From positions 248,001-312,000 of the forward strand of contig JAIXMO010000031.1 of NCBI GenBank assembly GCA_025677825.1: a stretch of DNA of 64,000 nucleotides. Direction: 5' to 3'. The notes under the pieces were generated by a model. It had not been told where the DNA came from, did no database searches, and saw nothing but the letters and a program-made list of their open reading frames with translations. Shown here piece after piece: positions 23,307 to 33,689 of the stretch (position 1 is the first letter of the stretch; every line of letters starts with the position of its first letter). This stretch comes from Helicostylum pulchrum (Eukaryota > Mucoromycota > Mucoromycetes > Mucorales > Mucoraceae). The position numbers and the translations under genes were made by a program.

Positions 23307-23436
23307 TTTTTGTTTGCGTAAATATAAAAAAAAGGCAAAACCTGGAAAGAAAACAAAAAGGGGAACTGAGAAAAATAAAATAAACTTTATTTCGTGTGTA
23401 ATTGACTTTACTCAGCAGTTTGCCCACGCACGCCAG

Positions 23437-23946
23437 TTATTTTAAACCCAAGAGGAATGAAAACAAAGACGTAAAATTCGTCAAAATATATTTGATTCCT
23501 TCTACACTTAACTCTGCAATCGATATAATGCGGTGTACTTGTAATAGCCCGAAAAAAACAACTAGTAAAAATAATGTCACCAGAAACATGAATCCATAAA
23601 TCTGAAATGGGGATAAAATAACAAACTGCTGAATTATTGAACTGCTAGATTGAGTAGAAACGGAGCCGTCAGTTTTTGAATGATAATGTGAAGTTGTATT
23701 TGAGATGGTGATGGGTACACTTAAAGAGAAGGCTGTTCCCACAGCAACTGTATTGCTAATATTTATACGTTCTGATTTCCTTTTCCAAAAGTTATTCCAT
23801 TTTGAATTTTTGTATTTCTTTTCTGTGGTAATGTGTTTCTCGGCGTGATGAAAATATGTCTTTAGTTTACTGATATAATTTTCCTTTTTAACTTTTCTCT
23901 GTATTGTTGTCAAAGGAAAAGAGCCGGGCGTTGTGTCATGTATCAT
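23437..23946 (-). CDS. Small membrane protein, unknown
   Basis: Single open frame of 169 residues. The first ~90 residues are basic and hydrophilic. Residues about 110-135 form a strong membrane helix (IYGFMFLVTLFLLVVFFGLL), and a second hydrophobic stretch closes the protein (YILTNFTSLFSFLLGL). I do not recognise a family. It lies 130 bp before the carboxylase start on the same strand. The fungal-like codon pattern and membrane segments make it plausible, but there is no motif support. Confidence 0.5.
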   Translation of the reverse strand: MIHDTTPGSFPLTTIQRKVKKENYISKLKTYFHHAEKHITTEKKYKNSKWNNFWKRKSERINISNTVAVGTAFSLSVPITISNTTSHYHSKTDGSVSTQSSSSIIQQFVILSPFQIYGFMFLVTLFLLVVFFGLLQVHRIISIAELSVEGIKYILTNFTSLFSFLLGLK

Positions 23947-24408
23947 ACTTTCAAAATAATTAAGAAAATAAAAGGAAAATAAAATAACGGGGAATACTCG
24001 AAGTTGAAGGATGGGTACTGAATCTAATTTGGTATTTTTTTTTTAACTTTAAATACGCCTTAGATACATACTAACCATGACAGGACTATATCTAATATCT
24101 TGTAGTCCTGGAAATACATGCATAAACAGAGTCCTAAAGCGGAAAGCCTTACTTTTTTTTTAAAAAAAAAAAGTTGTTAGGATTAAAGAGATACACAGTA
24201 TCAGACGAAATTAGATTATTAATTAAGGATAAGATATCTCGTAAAGAATAAAACTCGATTATTATATCGTATCTGTAGCTGATGTATGAATAAATAAAAT
24301 CAACAGAGTGAGTACGCCGCTTGGGAACCCAGGAAAAATGATTTAGGGTAATTGATTTTCTTTTCCTTTTCCGTTTATTGAAGTTTTTTTTTTAAACAAA
24401 AAAAAACT
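23947..24408. other. Intergenic
   Basis: AT-rich spacer with a T/A palindrome near 24150-24172. Nothing else seen before the Myb/SANT-like relic. Confidence 0.4.
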
Positions 24409-25508
24409 ATGCGCCCTACAAACTATGAATCCTTTGTCTTTCAACTGACTAACAATGGGTTAGATATTCACCAACAGAACGGAATAAATATTCGCCAACT
24501 CGAGCAACAACTACAGCCTGAACGCCAAACCAGCTGCCTAATCAAGAGAGTTCCGAAGAAGAAAGTGGCGAATCTGCAGTAGTGAGAAGTGGCCGTCCAT
24601 CAGAGTGGAATGACAACACAATTAGAATATTTTTAAAGTGTATGATAGATAGTGATTTTTACAACCAATACATCAATTTAGGTAATCATAATAAATCAGG
24701 TTTATGGAAAGAACTTCATGCAACATTTATTGCTCACCCTGAAGTTGTTGCCTATGCTTCAAGTGCTTGAGGCGCACGTTTCGGGAGCAAATATTTGACT
24801 GTGCGATATGTGTCAGAAAAGTTTCAGGGATTAAAAAGAGAGTTTCGAAAGATTGTTGCGGGTGCTATAAGGAGTGGATTAGGTTATCCTCCTGTAGAGT
24901 CTAGACATCCTCACTATGATCAGTTAAAGGAAATCACTATTAATAATCCTTCTTTTTAGCCTGAAACTATAACGAGACCACCGGAAGATCAAGGCGGATT
25001 CGCGGGTCTGCCCGTCACGTACACTCGTCAAAGCGATGGTGTATCTTACACTCGTACCATTATAGAAACACCTGCTTCTGATCGTGATACCTTGGAAAAA
25101 AGTTTTAGAATTATACTCACATATCATAATGGTAATACAGCATCATCCTCAGCTCCACGTTCTTTAACGTCATCAGCTCCGTCAATGTCATCAGCACCAC
25201 TAATCCCATCAGCTCCAGTAGCTCCGGTAACTTCAGTAACAACAACGATAGAAGCAGAAGTATCCCCACCAGAAATGCCACCAATGGGTATCTCGGGTGA
25301 CGCAGATCCACATACCATGAATCTCAACGAACAGTTACCAGTTTTTTTCGACGAACTTAAGAAAATGATGGACACTGCTACGGAATATATGGCTCAATCA
25401 TTATAATCTCGTCGTCTAGATCGATTAAGCCGTGAGAAAATCACCAAAATGGATAGCCAAACTCAACAGAGACACGGTCAATTCACCAAGGCATTTTTGA
25501 TCTCGTAA
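24409..25508 (+). pseudogene. Myb/SANT-like domain protein, broken by in-frame stops
   Basis: One frame runs from about 24530 to 25508 but contains TGA at 24768, TAG at 24957 and TAA at 25404. Coding-like sequence continues in the same frame after each stop: SGRPSEWNDNTIRIFLKCMI, LTVRYVSEKFQGLKREFRKI, TYTRQSDGVSYTRTIIETPA, a Ser/Ala/Pro-rich linker, and NEQLPVFFDELKKMMDTATEYM. A Met-led segment from 24409 (NYESFVFQLTNNGLDIHQQ) sits one frame off, implying an indel near 24520. The W-rich N-terminal part resembles Myb/SANT-like DNA-binding domains, often found in transposon-associated proteins. I saw no terminal inverted repeats around it. Confidence 0.6.
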
Positions 25509-26219
25509 ACTGCAACCAGAAAAAAATAATTTTAAGAGATAGTTCGTGGAAAAATCCGAATCTGGTTTGGCTGACGAGTTTTTTTGTTCTTCAAAAAAAT
25601 ACAGAATTAGCACGAGATTTATTGTTGCTCTTTTATTTTATGACAATATATCTCGCAAGTCAACGTATATGGACGACAATTTTTGTGTTTTGTTTTTTTA
25701 AAAAAAAGTCGCTTTCACGGATAACATCGTCAAAAAAGCGAGGCAGCACAGTATTATAAAAAAAGAAGAAATAATGGGATACAGTTAGTACATGTTTAAA
25801 TTTTGATATAAATCAAAGAAGGTTTCTTACCAAAAGATGGACTAAGTTATAAGAAACTAACAAATCAAAAATAATGTCAATAAAGATTTCTACAAATTTG
25901 GCCTTATTTTATGAAATATAAGCAGAGTAATCATGCACAACGCTTTGTCTATATATGGCGCTACCCAATATATAAGACGGCCTTTATATATGTATACATA
26001 AACTATCCTCCCAGCTCTTCTCAGACGTGATTTTTGCTTAAGGGAGTGGATAGAACAAACAGGCCGGTTTTTTTACCACGAAACTTTTGTTAAGCCCGAC
26101 TGAGTTCAACCAATGATTCGTTTCCACAACTAATAATAATTTATAAAAAAAGTGAGTTTCGACTTTTTTCTTTTTCTTTCTTCTCTTTTACTTTAAACAA
26201 AAAAAAAGAGAAATATAAT
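25509..26219. other. Intergenic, FKBP promoter at the right end
   Basis: About 710 bp with no supported gene. The stretch before 26219 is CT/A-rich and presumably holds the FKBP leader. A TATA-like tataagacgg lies near 25971. Confidence 0.4.
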
Positions 26220-27158
26220 ATGCGTGTTACTGCCGGTTTAGTTTTTATTGCAAGTGCTGTCGCTTCTGTTATGGCATTAAAGGAACCTCCTACGATATTA
26301 CAAGTTGGTAAGTTGCTTTTTTTCACAAAGAATAAAGAACACAAGTTAATTAAATACATTTTTTAAAATAAATAAATAGGTATCAAGAAGCGTATTCCTG
26401 CTGAAGACTGTCCTATAAGATCTAGCAACGGGTAAATATATAATTGCAGTGATGGGAATAAAACGCTTTTTACTTATTGTATTCAAAGTGATCAATTGTC
26501 TATGCATTATACTGGTACTCTTTTCGACACTGGAGCTAAATTTGATAGTAGTTTGGATCGTAATCAACCCTTAGTATTTGAGATTGGTCAAGGAAGAGTG
26601 ATTCAAGGATGGGAACAAGGTTTATTAAAGTAATATTGCATTGATTATTGCGATGTATTTCTTCATATTTATCGATTATTATTTTTTTATTTCTAGTATG
26701 TGTGTTGGAGAAAAACGTAGACTCGTTATTCCTCCTAGTTTAGGTAGAATACTTGCTTAAATTAAAAAAAAAAAGAAGGGAAATGCATATATTAATTATT
26801 TTTTTTTATTAGGTTACGGAGATCGTGGAGCAGGAAACTCTATTCCTGGGGGAGCAACACTTGTATTTGATGTAGAGTTAATAGATATTAAAAAAGGAAA
26901 GGGTAGTGCCAGACAAGTAACTGCAAATAGCGAAAATAATATCTCGTAAGTCTAAAATTTAAGACCTAATTATTTTACATCATCATGACCGCCTTTGTTT
27001 ATCAAAAAAAAAAAAAAAAAAGTTTCACTTCACCAAGTTTTGTTCTTTCAACTATTGGTGTTCTTGGATTATTTTTTATTGTATTCAGATTAGCAAAGAA
27101 ACAAGATCTTGTAGAAGCAAAAAAGGCTTCAGAAAATGAACTTAAAGAAAAGAAATAA
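26220..27158 (+). CDS. FKBP-type peptidyl-prolyl isomerase, ER membrane-anchored
   Basis: Six exons (26220-26307, 26380-26431, 26489-26629, 26697-26743, 26813-26945, 27023-27158) keep frame to 198 residues. An N-terminal signal sequence ([19 protein letters not shown]) is followed by a full FKBP domain: [72 protein letters not shown] predicted membrane helix ([17 protein letters not shown]) and a short Lys-rich tail close the protein. It resembles FKBP2/Fpr2-type ER proline isomerases. The KKXX-like tail EKK is compatible with ER retention. The call is secure; membrane topology is inferred. Confidence 0.93.
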
Positions 27159-27193
27159 AAGATTTTTTTTTATAAATATTTATTTATAATAAA

Positions 27194-27418
27194 TTATTGC
27201 TTTTTGCCGTTAGCACTGTCAGTTAATTTATCAGATACAGCTTGTGCTTCGTTTTTAACAGTGTTCGTGACTTGATCTAATAAACCACCTTCATTATTTG
27301 TTTGACTTGTCTTTTGAGCAGGCTTATCGTAATCACCAATCTTGAACAAACCAGTAGACCCTGTATCGGATGTTGACGTGTTTTTGGAGAACATATTATT
27401 TGATTGTCCAATATCCAT
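27194..27418 (-). CDS. Small hydrophilic protein, 74 aa
   Basis: Single exon, Asn/Ser/Thr/Lys-rich, with GLLDQVTNTVKNEAQAVSDK as a short amphipathic segment. It is convergent with the FKBP gene (35 bp apart). The segment QVTNTVK also occurs in the next small frame upstream on the same strand (27671-27817). Composition is reminiscent of LEA-like stress proteins, but there is no proof. Confidence 0.5.
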   Translation of the reverse strand: MDIGQSNNMFSKNTSTSDTGSTGLFKIGDYDKPAQKTSQTNNEGGLLDQVTNTVKNEAQAVSDKLTDSANGKKQ

Positions 27419-27670
27419 TTTATTTATTTTATATTTTTATAAAAGGTAAAGAAGTGTTTTTATAATGTTTGCTCTATTTATGCAAATGATGACGATGTTT
27501 AGTTCAATGCATCTTCTACTTACACCGTCACGGTCTTACTTATTTAAAAACCCTTGGCTGCTGCCTTTAGAATTATTTTATATTTGAGTCATTTTTATTT
27601 TCGTGCCTGATAAAACAATTTCAGGAAAAAGAAAAAGTATAGGGCTACGTATTTTAAAAACTTGTTGAGG

Positions 27671-27817
27671 TTAGATAAAAGGTTGCTTGACTGTATTTGT
27701 AACTTGAGTAACCATCTTGATCACAACCTCGATAATCCATGCACTAAAGGTAAGGCCTTCTTCATTTTTATCTTGTGCAGTAGTAGCAGTAGTAGTATTA
27801 TTACTTGTAGTATCCAT
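27671..27817 (-). CDS. Small protein, 48 aa, related to its neighbour
   Basis: Open frame MDTTSNNTTTATTAQDKNEE, then GLTFSAWIIEVVIKMV and QVTNTVKQPFI. It starts like its neighbour (MDIGQSNN versus MDTTSNN) and ends with the same QVTNTVK heptapeptide, which argues that the two are diverged tandem copies. It is too short for independent coding proof. Confidence 0.4.
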   Translation of the reverse strand: MDTTSNNTTTATTAQDKNEEGLTFSAWIIEVVIKMVTQVTNTVKQPFI

Positions 27818-27947
27818 TCTAGATATATGTAAAAGTGAAAAAAAAGAAAAAAGAAAAAAGACGACATCATTTTCTTATATACACACAGAAAAAATAAAAC
27901 TGATAAATAGTCTACAGACAAAATGATCAATTTATAATTATTATTAT

Positions 27948-28795
27948 TTAAAAGGGAGAGGGAGTTAAACGCAAGTAAGGCTTAACAACCTTGACACCCT
28001 TAGGGAAGAGGATATGAGCTTCTTCAGTAGAAACGGAGGGATGGACAATGACATCTTCACCCTTCTTCCAGTTACCGGGAGTAGTGATACGGTGCTTATC
28101 ACCTAATTGAAGAGAATCGATAACACGTAAGATTTCATCAAAGTTACGACCGGTGGAAGCAGGGTAAGAGAGAATCAAACGAATAGTCTTCTTGGGATCA
28201 ATAATGAAGACGGAACGAATAGTGAATTGGATACCCTTGTTATCAACATTGGAAGCATCCTTTTTTTTAAAAAAAAGAAAAAATTAGTAAATGAATACTT
28301 TTTTTTTTTTTTGCACACACTTTAAACAAAACTTACTTGATGATCCAACATATCATAAAGAGTAGAAACAGTACGATCATCATCAGCAATAATAGGGAAG
28401 TTAAGTTGGACGTTACTGATTTCATTAATATCAGCAATCCACTTTTCGTGCTCGGCAAGACCGTTAGCAGAAAGACCAATCACGTTAACGTTACGGGCAT
28501 CCCATTCATCTTGAAGAGCAGCGACAAGACCAAGTTCGGTAGTGCAGACAGGAGCTAAATAATCTTTTATCAGATCCCTTTTTTTTTTCTCGAAAATAAA
28601 ATAAAACTTACTGAAATCAGCGGGATGAGAGAAGAGAACGGTCCACTTATCACCGATAAATTCGTGGAATTGGATATCACCCTTAGTAGTTTGAGCTTTA
28701 AAGTCTGTAAAATATAAAGTTTTAGTAAGTATTGAATACGCGTTAAATATACCTGTAAACTTACCAGGAGCAGTAGAACCAAGTCTGAGAGTCAT
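27948..28795 (-). CDS. 1-Cys peroxiredoxin (Prx6 type)
   Basis: Four exons (28795-28765, 28704-28612, 28554-28337, 28259-27948) give 217 residues, the usual length. The splice junction between exons 2 and 3 recreates HPADFTPVCTTE with the peroxidatic cysteine near residue 45. Downstream are NVIGLSANGLAEHEKWIADI, NFPIIADDDRTVSTLYDMLD and the long C-terminal domain GRNFDEILRVIDSLQL and TPGNWKKGEDVIVHP that marks the Prx6/Prx1 class. It reduces peroxides with one catalytic Cys. No mitochondrial targeting sequence is visible, so a cytosolic location is likely. Confidence 0.95.
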
Positions 28796-29227
28796 TTTAT
28801 ATGTGTATGTTTTTGATAAAGAAGAAAGAAAAAAAGGAGAGAAATAAAAAAAAGGAACCAATATTTATAATCCAAAAAAAAATCCAAAAAAATCCAAAGT
28901 CCTATTTGCTCTCTCACGCACTTTTTTTACTGTCTTTCTTGTAAATCGCCTGTTAATAGTGTACTACCCTTTTAAACAGCCAATACAGTGTGTATATAAT
29001 GGTATCAGTGCATTAAAAAAAAAGGAAAAGAAAAGATTGTATCACATATGTTTTAATTGGACAAATCAGTCTAATGGCGCAATTCTATCATGCAAATAGC
29101 TAATTAACTTTGTGTTTGCATTGTATTTATAAGCCACTACTTTTAAGGTTTTTAAAGTACTCAATATATTTCTCCCCGACATCAAAAAAAAAAAGTTTTT
29201 TCATCTGTATAACCATATTACCAAATT
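28796..29227. promoter_or_regulatory. Divergent promoter region
   Basis: 430 bp between the peroxiredoxin (-) and methyltransferase (+) start codons. No individual site can be assigned with confidence. Confidence 0.35.
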
Positions 29228-30262
29228 ATGAAAATATTGCGTGCTTGGATTGAATCTAGTAACACGCTTTGTTTAGACTTGAGAACAAAGTTGGATTTTA
29301 AGCAACGTCACTTGAAATCATCCACCAATATTCCCTTATCCCAGTTAGTGTTGCGACAATCTGAATTACCTCCTAAACGTTTACCTTTTGCTGTTATTGA
29401 ACCTATTAATGAAAAAGGTTGTTCTTCTTGGTTAGTTGAACATGGTTGGCAAGTATCTTGGATAGTATGGGAAGGTAACTTGCAATGGAAAGAGATTGAA
29501 GCCAACCAATGGACTGACAACGATGACCAACATGTTTTATTTCAGCCTTCACCTTTCTTGAGTAGCAATATAGAATTGCTTGAACAGGGTTTAAAAGAAC
29601 GAGACGAATGGACTTTCTTAGACGTAGGTTGTGGATCTGGTAGAGATGTAGGCTGGTTATTGACTCGTAATAAAAAATGGAGAGCTTCTGCATTTGATTA
29701 TTTAGCCGGTGCCATGGTAAGAACAGATATTTTGGTTAGGAATCTTCATGTAGCACAACAATTGGATATTCTTGCCCAAGTTAAATTAATGAACAATGGT
29801 CAATGGCAATTAATATCAAACGCTTGGTGGAACGAACAACATAATCAAGATACAAAAGAATTACAAGATTCACAAGATGAAATCACTAGACGATTGGCTA
29901 TGGTCGAATTAGAGAACAGTAACAAGAAGGAGTTATATACATTTAAAGAACTGTATCATCATTTACTACCAAAGACAAAGTATGATACCTTTGATCTTAT
30001 CTTAAATATTCGATTTCTTTCAAGACCGTTTTTACTTGAAGTACCTCAATTATTAAATGTTGGCGGTTATTTTATTATTTCTCATTTCGTTGATGATGAA
30101 AGGTACAATTATAAGCAACCAAAGAAGAGTCTAAGATTACAAGTAAATGAAATAAGTGAATTATACGGTAAAATGAGCCAAATGGAAGTGATAAAAGACG
30201 TTATTGAAGAAATAGAAGATGGTAGACCTGTAAATTCCATTATCGTACGCAGAAAATTCTAA
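29228..30262 (+). CDS. Rhodanese-like/class I methyltransferase fusion
   Basis: Intronless, 344 residues. Residues 1-95 have the rhodanese-type layout (SNTLCLDLRTKLDFKQRHLK, STNIPLSQL, LVEHGWQVSWIVWEGNLQWK), but the loop that should hold the active-site Cys reads VIEPIN, so sulfurtransferase activity is unlikely. Residues ~115-340 form a SAM-dependent methyltransferase: motif I FLDVGCGSGRD, SAFDYL for motif II, FDLILNIRFLSR, and VGGYFIISHF. The substrate is unknown. Absence of introns is unusual among its neighbours but not conclusive for transfer. It is divergent from the peroxiredoxin gene. Confidence 0.8.
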   Translation: MKILRAWIESSNTLCLDLRTKLDFKQRHLKSSTNIPLSQLVLRQSELPPKRLPFAVIEPINEKGCSSWLVEHGWQVSWIVWEGNLQWKEIEANQWTDNDDQHVLFQPSPFLSSNIELLEQGLKERDEWTFLDVGCGSGRDVGWLLTRNKKWRASAFDYLAGAMVRTDILVRNLHVAQQLDILAQVKLMNNGQWQLISNAWWNEQHNQDTKELQDSQDEITRRLAMVELENSNKKELYTFKELYHHLLPKTKYDTFDLILNIRFLSRPFLLEVPQLLNVGGYFIISHFVDDERYNYKQPKKSLRLQVNEISELYGKMSQMEVIKDVIEEIEDGRPVNSIIVRRKF

Positions 30263-30549
30263 ACCGATATCATACATCGCGTACAAACTTGTCATTAAAA
30301 AAACTACATTGTCATCTATTATAATTCTACATTACCAGGCATAAGGGAATTGTATCTTTACAATTTAGAATATCACATTGTCTCATTATCCTTAAAATAT
30401 TTATAATAAAAATGTTTTCGTACTCATGCGCATATCATCAGTATAATATCCAGAAAAAGCACTCGACTCTTCCATTTTTATATGCTTATTTTGAGAGTTG
30501 TTTTGGATTCGATAGCCTTAAATATACATATGTGGTCCAAAAGAAACCC
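30263..30549. other. 3' flank of the methyltransferase gene
   Basis: Short AT-rich spacer up to the unidentified relic; no feature seen. Confidence 0.3.
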
Positions 30550-31490
30550 ATTAAACATTTTATTACACTTTCCCTGTCTTAAGGGTTCAGTTATCATAGG
30601 TGAATTCGGAAGTTGGCGGCTCGTAACGATCAATTACTTGGATGGTGTTAATACGTCCTCCAAAAGATACCCTATAGGATAATCAAGTTTTACACCACAA
30701 CAATGATTCTACTGAAATCACTACAGTCAACGGGTAAGTGACAGCTCAGTATCTTGTAACAGTGATTATAGACTTGGATTTTAGATCAAGAAAGTGAAAA
30801 TATATCTTCACGCTTTCTAAAAGAATACCTAAAGCAAGATTCCCTATCGAGCTAAATAGTCCGTGAGATATTCAGTAGACTCTTCATCGCTACTCTTGTT
30901 AGCTATCAACAACCAGAGCCACTCTCCGAAATCGTAACACCTTTTATTACTGCTTTAGCGATTTGATTTCTTTAGATGAGCCAGCAATATTTTCTTCGGC
31001 AAATTCTTCTTTTAACTTGCTGATATCGACTTCACTTTGAATTTTTCTCCAGTAGATAATTACTGGTTTTCATGAAGCCATTCTTTTGTCGAAATGCATT
31101 TACAAACGTCTTTGAATATTTTCTTGGATTATTTTCTATCCTCGGTCCCAAACTTTTCGAAAAACGTTACGAGAAGTATGGGACCACATCATGCCTTGAA
31201 TTAGAGCTAAACGATAGACCTTCTTTTCGGTGACCATCCACCCAACTACTTGGACTAGAGCTCAAAGAGCTTCGTGCATTGAAAATCGACCATAGATATC
31301 TCATCTAACTATTAGTAATGCCAATTTCTGTCCGTGCAAAAAGGTCCTCGAAAAAATCGTCCAAATGGCGAGGGTCAACTACGTCTGGTCTATTGGTAAT
31401 TCCTAAAAACCGATAGATAGTTTGTCCAGTCTCCTCAACCCATATATCTTTATCGCAATCATGTTTGTAATAAATTATGAAGTATCAAAT
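30550..31490 (-). pseudogene. Unidentified decayed gene, minus strand
   Basis: Protein-like pieces appear in several minus-strand frames in order. They include CDKDIWVEETGQTIYRFLG and RPDVVDPRHLDDFFEDLF (about 31470-31320), SHTSRNVFRKVWDRG (~31180), KLKEEFAEENIAGSS (~31010), DFGEWLWLLIANKSSDEE (~30920) and RVSFGGRINTIQVIDRYE (~30650). Stops and frame changes separate them. The collinear order suggests one dead gene of roughly 300 codons. I cannot name the family. A run of about 40 A lies at ~31504-31544, just upstream of its 5' side. Confidence 0.45.
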
Positions 31491-31498
31491 AAAAGTAG

Positions 31499-31503
<5 letters not shown>

Positions 31504-31544
<41 letters not shown>
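31504..31544. repeat. Poly(A) tract of about 40 bases
   Basis: Unbroken A run, the longest homopolymer in the window. It lies between the relic and the pirin 3' end. The exact length may be affected by sequencing or assembly. Confidence 0.7.
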
Positions 31545-31547
<3 letters not shown>

Positions 31548-31798
31548 ATGATAAAAAGGAATTAATCAAATTCTAAAAGCTAATAAAAAAGGGTAATGGA
31601 ATCTTGGAGAATAATGTTGATTCGACGTAACTGTTTATTTATTTAATTATGTTGTATTTTTGAGCATAGCTTAATATGTAGAGAAAAAAAGGGAAGGGAC
31701 GAAGAAAAAAGAGGGGGTTTATGATGATATTTATTTATGACATTTAATTTATGATATATATACTTATGATTCTTTTTCGAAATGCACAAGAAAATAAT

Positions 31799-32752
31799 CT
31801 AAGATCTCCATTTATCACGAATGGTGGAAGTCCATTCAGTAGCACCTTCAAAACCATTTCTACCATGTTGATAATCCGAGAAAGCTTGATAGATTTCTTG
31901 TTGTGTGTTCATAACGAAAGGACCATGTTGAACGATAGGTTCGTTGATAGGTTTACCAGCAATGATAACGAAATGTGTATCATCTGAAAGAGATTCAACA
32001 GGAACATAGGTACCCAAGTTGTTACTCAATACAAGAGTGTGATGAGCTTCAGAGACATGTTCTTGACCTCCAAACTTTGCTGACCCAGCTAATGTATAAA
32101 TAAAACCAGTATAATTTTCAGGAATTTCTTGTTCGATCTTCTTTCCCTTTGCTAACTTTACGTCGATATACATGGTGGGCGTACGAGTGACAACAGGACT
32201 GGTGGCTCCATACGATGTACCGGCAATTACCTTAATATCTACACCTGGCTCAGGTGAAACACGAGCAACCTCTTCTTTGGGAAGCTCTTGATAGTTGGGT
32301 TCAGCCATCTTATCCTTACTGGCCAAGTTTACCCAAAGTTGAAGTCCGTGATTACGTTTATTGTTGGCAGGAATTTCAGAGTGAACGATACCACGACCAG
32401 CAGACATCCATTGTAAATCACCAGGACCAATACGACCTTTATGACCCTTAAAATCCTCATGTAAAAATTCTCCTTCCAGCATGTATGTTACGGTTTCAAA
32501 ACCACGATGAGGGTGATCGGGAAATCCAGCTGGTGCGCGTACATCAAATTCATCCAACATTAAAAATGGATCTAAATTACGGAGTGCGTAACTTCCAATA
32601 CTACGAAAGACTATTTTAAAAAAGAAAAGCCGAATTAATACCTTTTTTAAGAAAATCTTGATAAATATTATCTTACCTCTTGCACCATCACCTTCGCTTT
32701 GTTCTTTTGAAAGAACAGATTTAGTAATACTTCTAGCGATACGAGCAGCCAT
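31799..32752 (-). CDS. Pirin family protein
   Basis: Two exons (32752-32677, 32610-31799) give 295 residues. Pirin hallmarks of the bicupin fold are visible: FLMLDEFDVRAPAGFPDHPHRGFETVTYMLEG (metal ligands HPH and later H/E), GPGDLQWMSAGRGIVHSE, and the second cupin TGFIYTLAGSAKFG and FVIIAGKPINEPIVQHGPFVMNT. Pirins bind iron; some act as transcription co-regulators and some as quercetinases. Which applies here cannot be told. The N-terminal ~12 residues (MAARIARSITKSV) are basic and could be a weak mitochondrial signal. Confidence 0.95.
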   Translation of the reverse strand: MAARIARSITKSVLSKEQSEGDGARGKIIFIKIFLKKVLIRLFFFKIVFRSIGSYALRNLDPFLMLDEFDVRAPAGFPDHPHRGFETVTYMLEGEFLHEDFKGHKGRIGPGDLQWMSAGRGIVHSEIPANNKRNHGLQLWVNLASKDKMAEPNYQELPKEEVARVSPEPGVDIKVIAGTSYGATSPVVTRTPTMYIDVKLAKGKKIEQEIPENYTGFIYTLAGSAKFGGQEHVSEAHHTLVLSNNLGTYVPVESLSDDTHFVIIAGKPINEPIVQHGPFVMNTQQEIYQAFSDYQHGRNGFEGATEWTSTIRDKWRS

Positions 32753-32830
32753 TTTTTGTTATTTCTTGTGTTAATATAAGTTTTTAAGTTAAATAAAAAA
32801 AATGAAAAAACAAAAAAGAATTTTACGTCG

Positions 32831-32840
32831 CGCTTTTATA
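32831..32840 (-). promoter_or_regulatory. TATA box of the pirin gene
   Basis: TATAAAAGCG on the minus strand, about 80 bp upstream of the pirin start codon. Confidence 0.4.
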
Positions 32841-33295
32841 CTAATTCAATTATCGGTTAATGCTCTGCTTACTTATTGCTGATTAACCCCAGGTCACGGT
32901 TTTGTAATTTGATTTTTAAAAGACAGTCAATAGAATTCCCATAAATGGACATTAATAAGCTGTTTGCGATAGAAATTTCGAGAGGAATTTTACATACAAT
33001 TTTTGTAATAAATGACTAAAAGCAATCGATTCATCCTTATTTCTTTTTTTAATGGTGCCAAATTCAAGTAGTGACCAACCAAATTCTAATTTCTATCTGC
33101 TTCTATGAAACAATTAATATGATCTATTCTCCAGGACGTCCTCGAACGCCGCTATTACCACTATTCGATTTAAGGGTAGAATCCAATTTCACAAAACTAC
33201 CGAAAAATATGCTCTGCGATGCATATATTCAGCAATAAAAATGCAGTGCAAGAAAAAATTCGATGCTGATTTCATATAATATTTTCTTTTAATCA
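32841..33295. other. Intergenic upstream of pirin
   Basis: No supported gene; presumably upstream promoter sequence of pirin followed by the edge of the next relic. Confidence 0.35.
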
Positions 33296-33540
33296 TCCTT
33301 CACTGTTATCATCTGCCATATACATCTTCAATAGTGTTTCATAAAAGCTCTACAACTGGTCAGACATTCTGGTACGGGTATCACCACCTTTACTACAAAA
33401 ATGTTCCGTCTACTCCAATCGTTGTCTCCTGTTATTTCTACAATACTACCGCCACCATCCTCTCCTAACCTACAAACATTTCGGTCAAAATTCTGGAAGC
33501 TCCCTTTACTCACTCTCGTCGAAATATGTTGTATAGAATA
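33296..33540 (-). pseudogene. Short coding relic, unknown
   Basis: A minus-strand frame with SKGSFQNFDRNVCRLGEDG, IVEITGDNDWSRRNIFVVKV and VIPVPECLTSCRAF stops after a frame change. The neighbouring frame then continues FYETLLKMYMADDNSEG to a stop near 33296. A single one-base indel explains the break. The family is not recognised. It sits directly upstream of the F-box gene split by a transposon. Confidence 0.35.
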
Positions 33541-33689
33541 CTAAAAAAAAAGACACCATACACAACCGGGTGAAAAAGAATGAAAATATGAGTTAAAAAT
33601 CACCAAAAAAAAGAATGTGCAAAAACCTGCCTTTTTTAATATACATAGTTCGTTTTGTCATTTAAATAAAACAAATTTCACCAATTAAA

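Noticed and set aside
25117..25375. Minus-strand frames over the SANT-like relic
   Set aside because: They mirror the TCA/GCT-rich Ser/Ala/Pro linker on the plus strand and have no own motif.
24360..25740. Terminal inverted repeats around the SANT-like relic
   Set aside because: I compared A/T-rich flanks by eye and found only homopolymer matches, so I did not call a transposon there.
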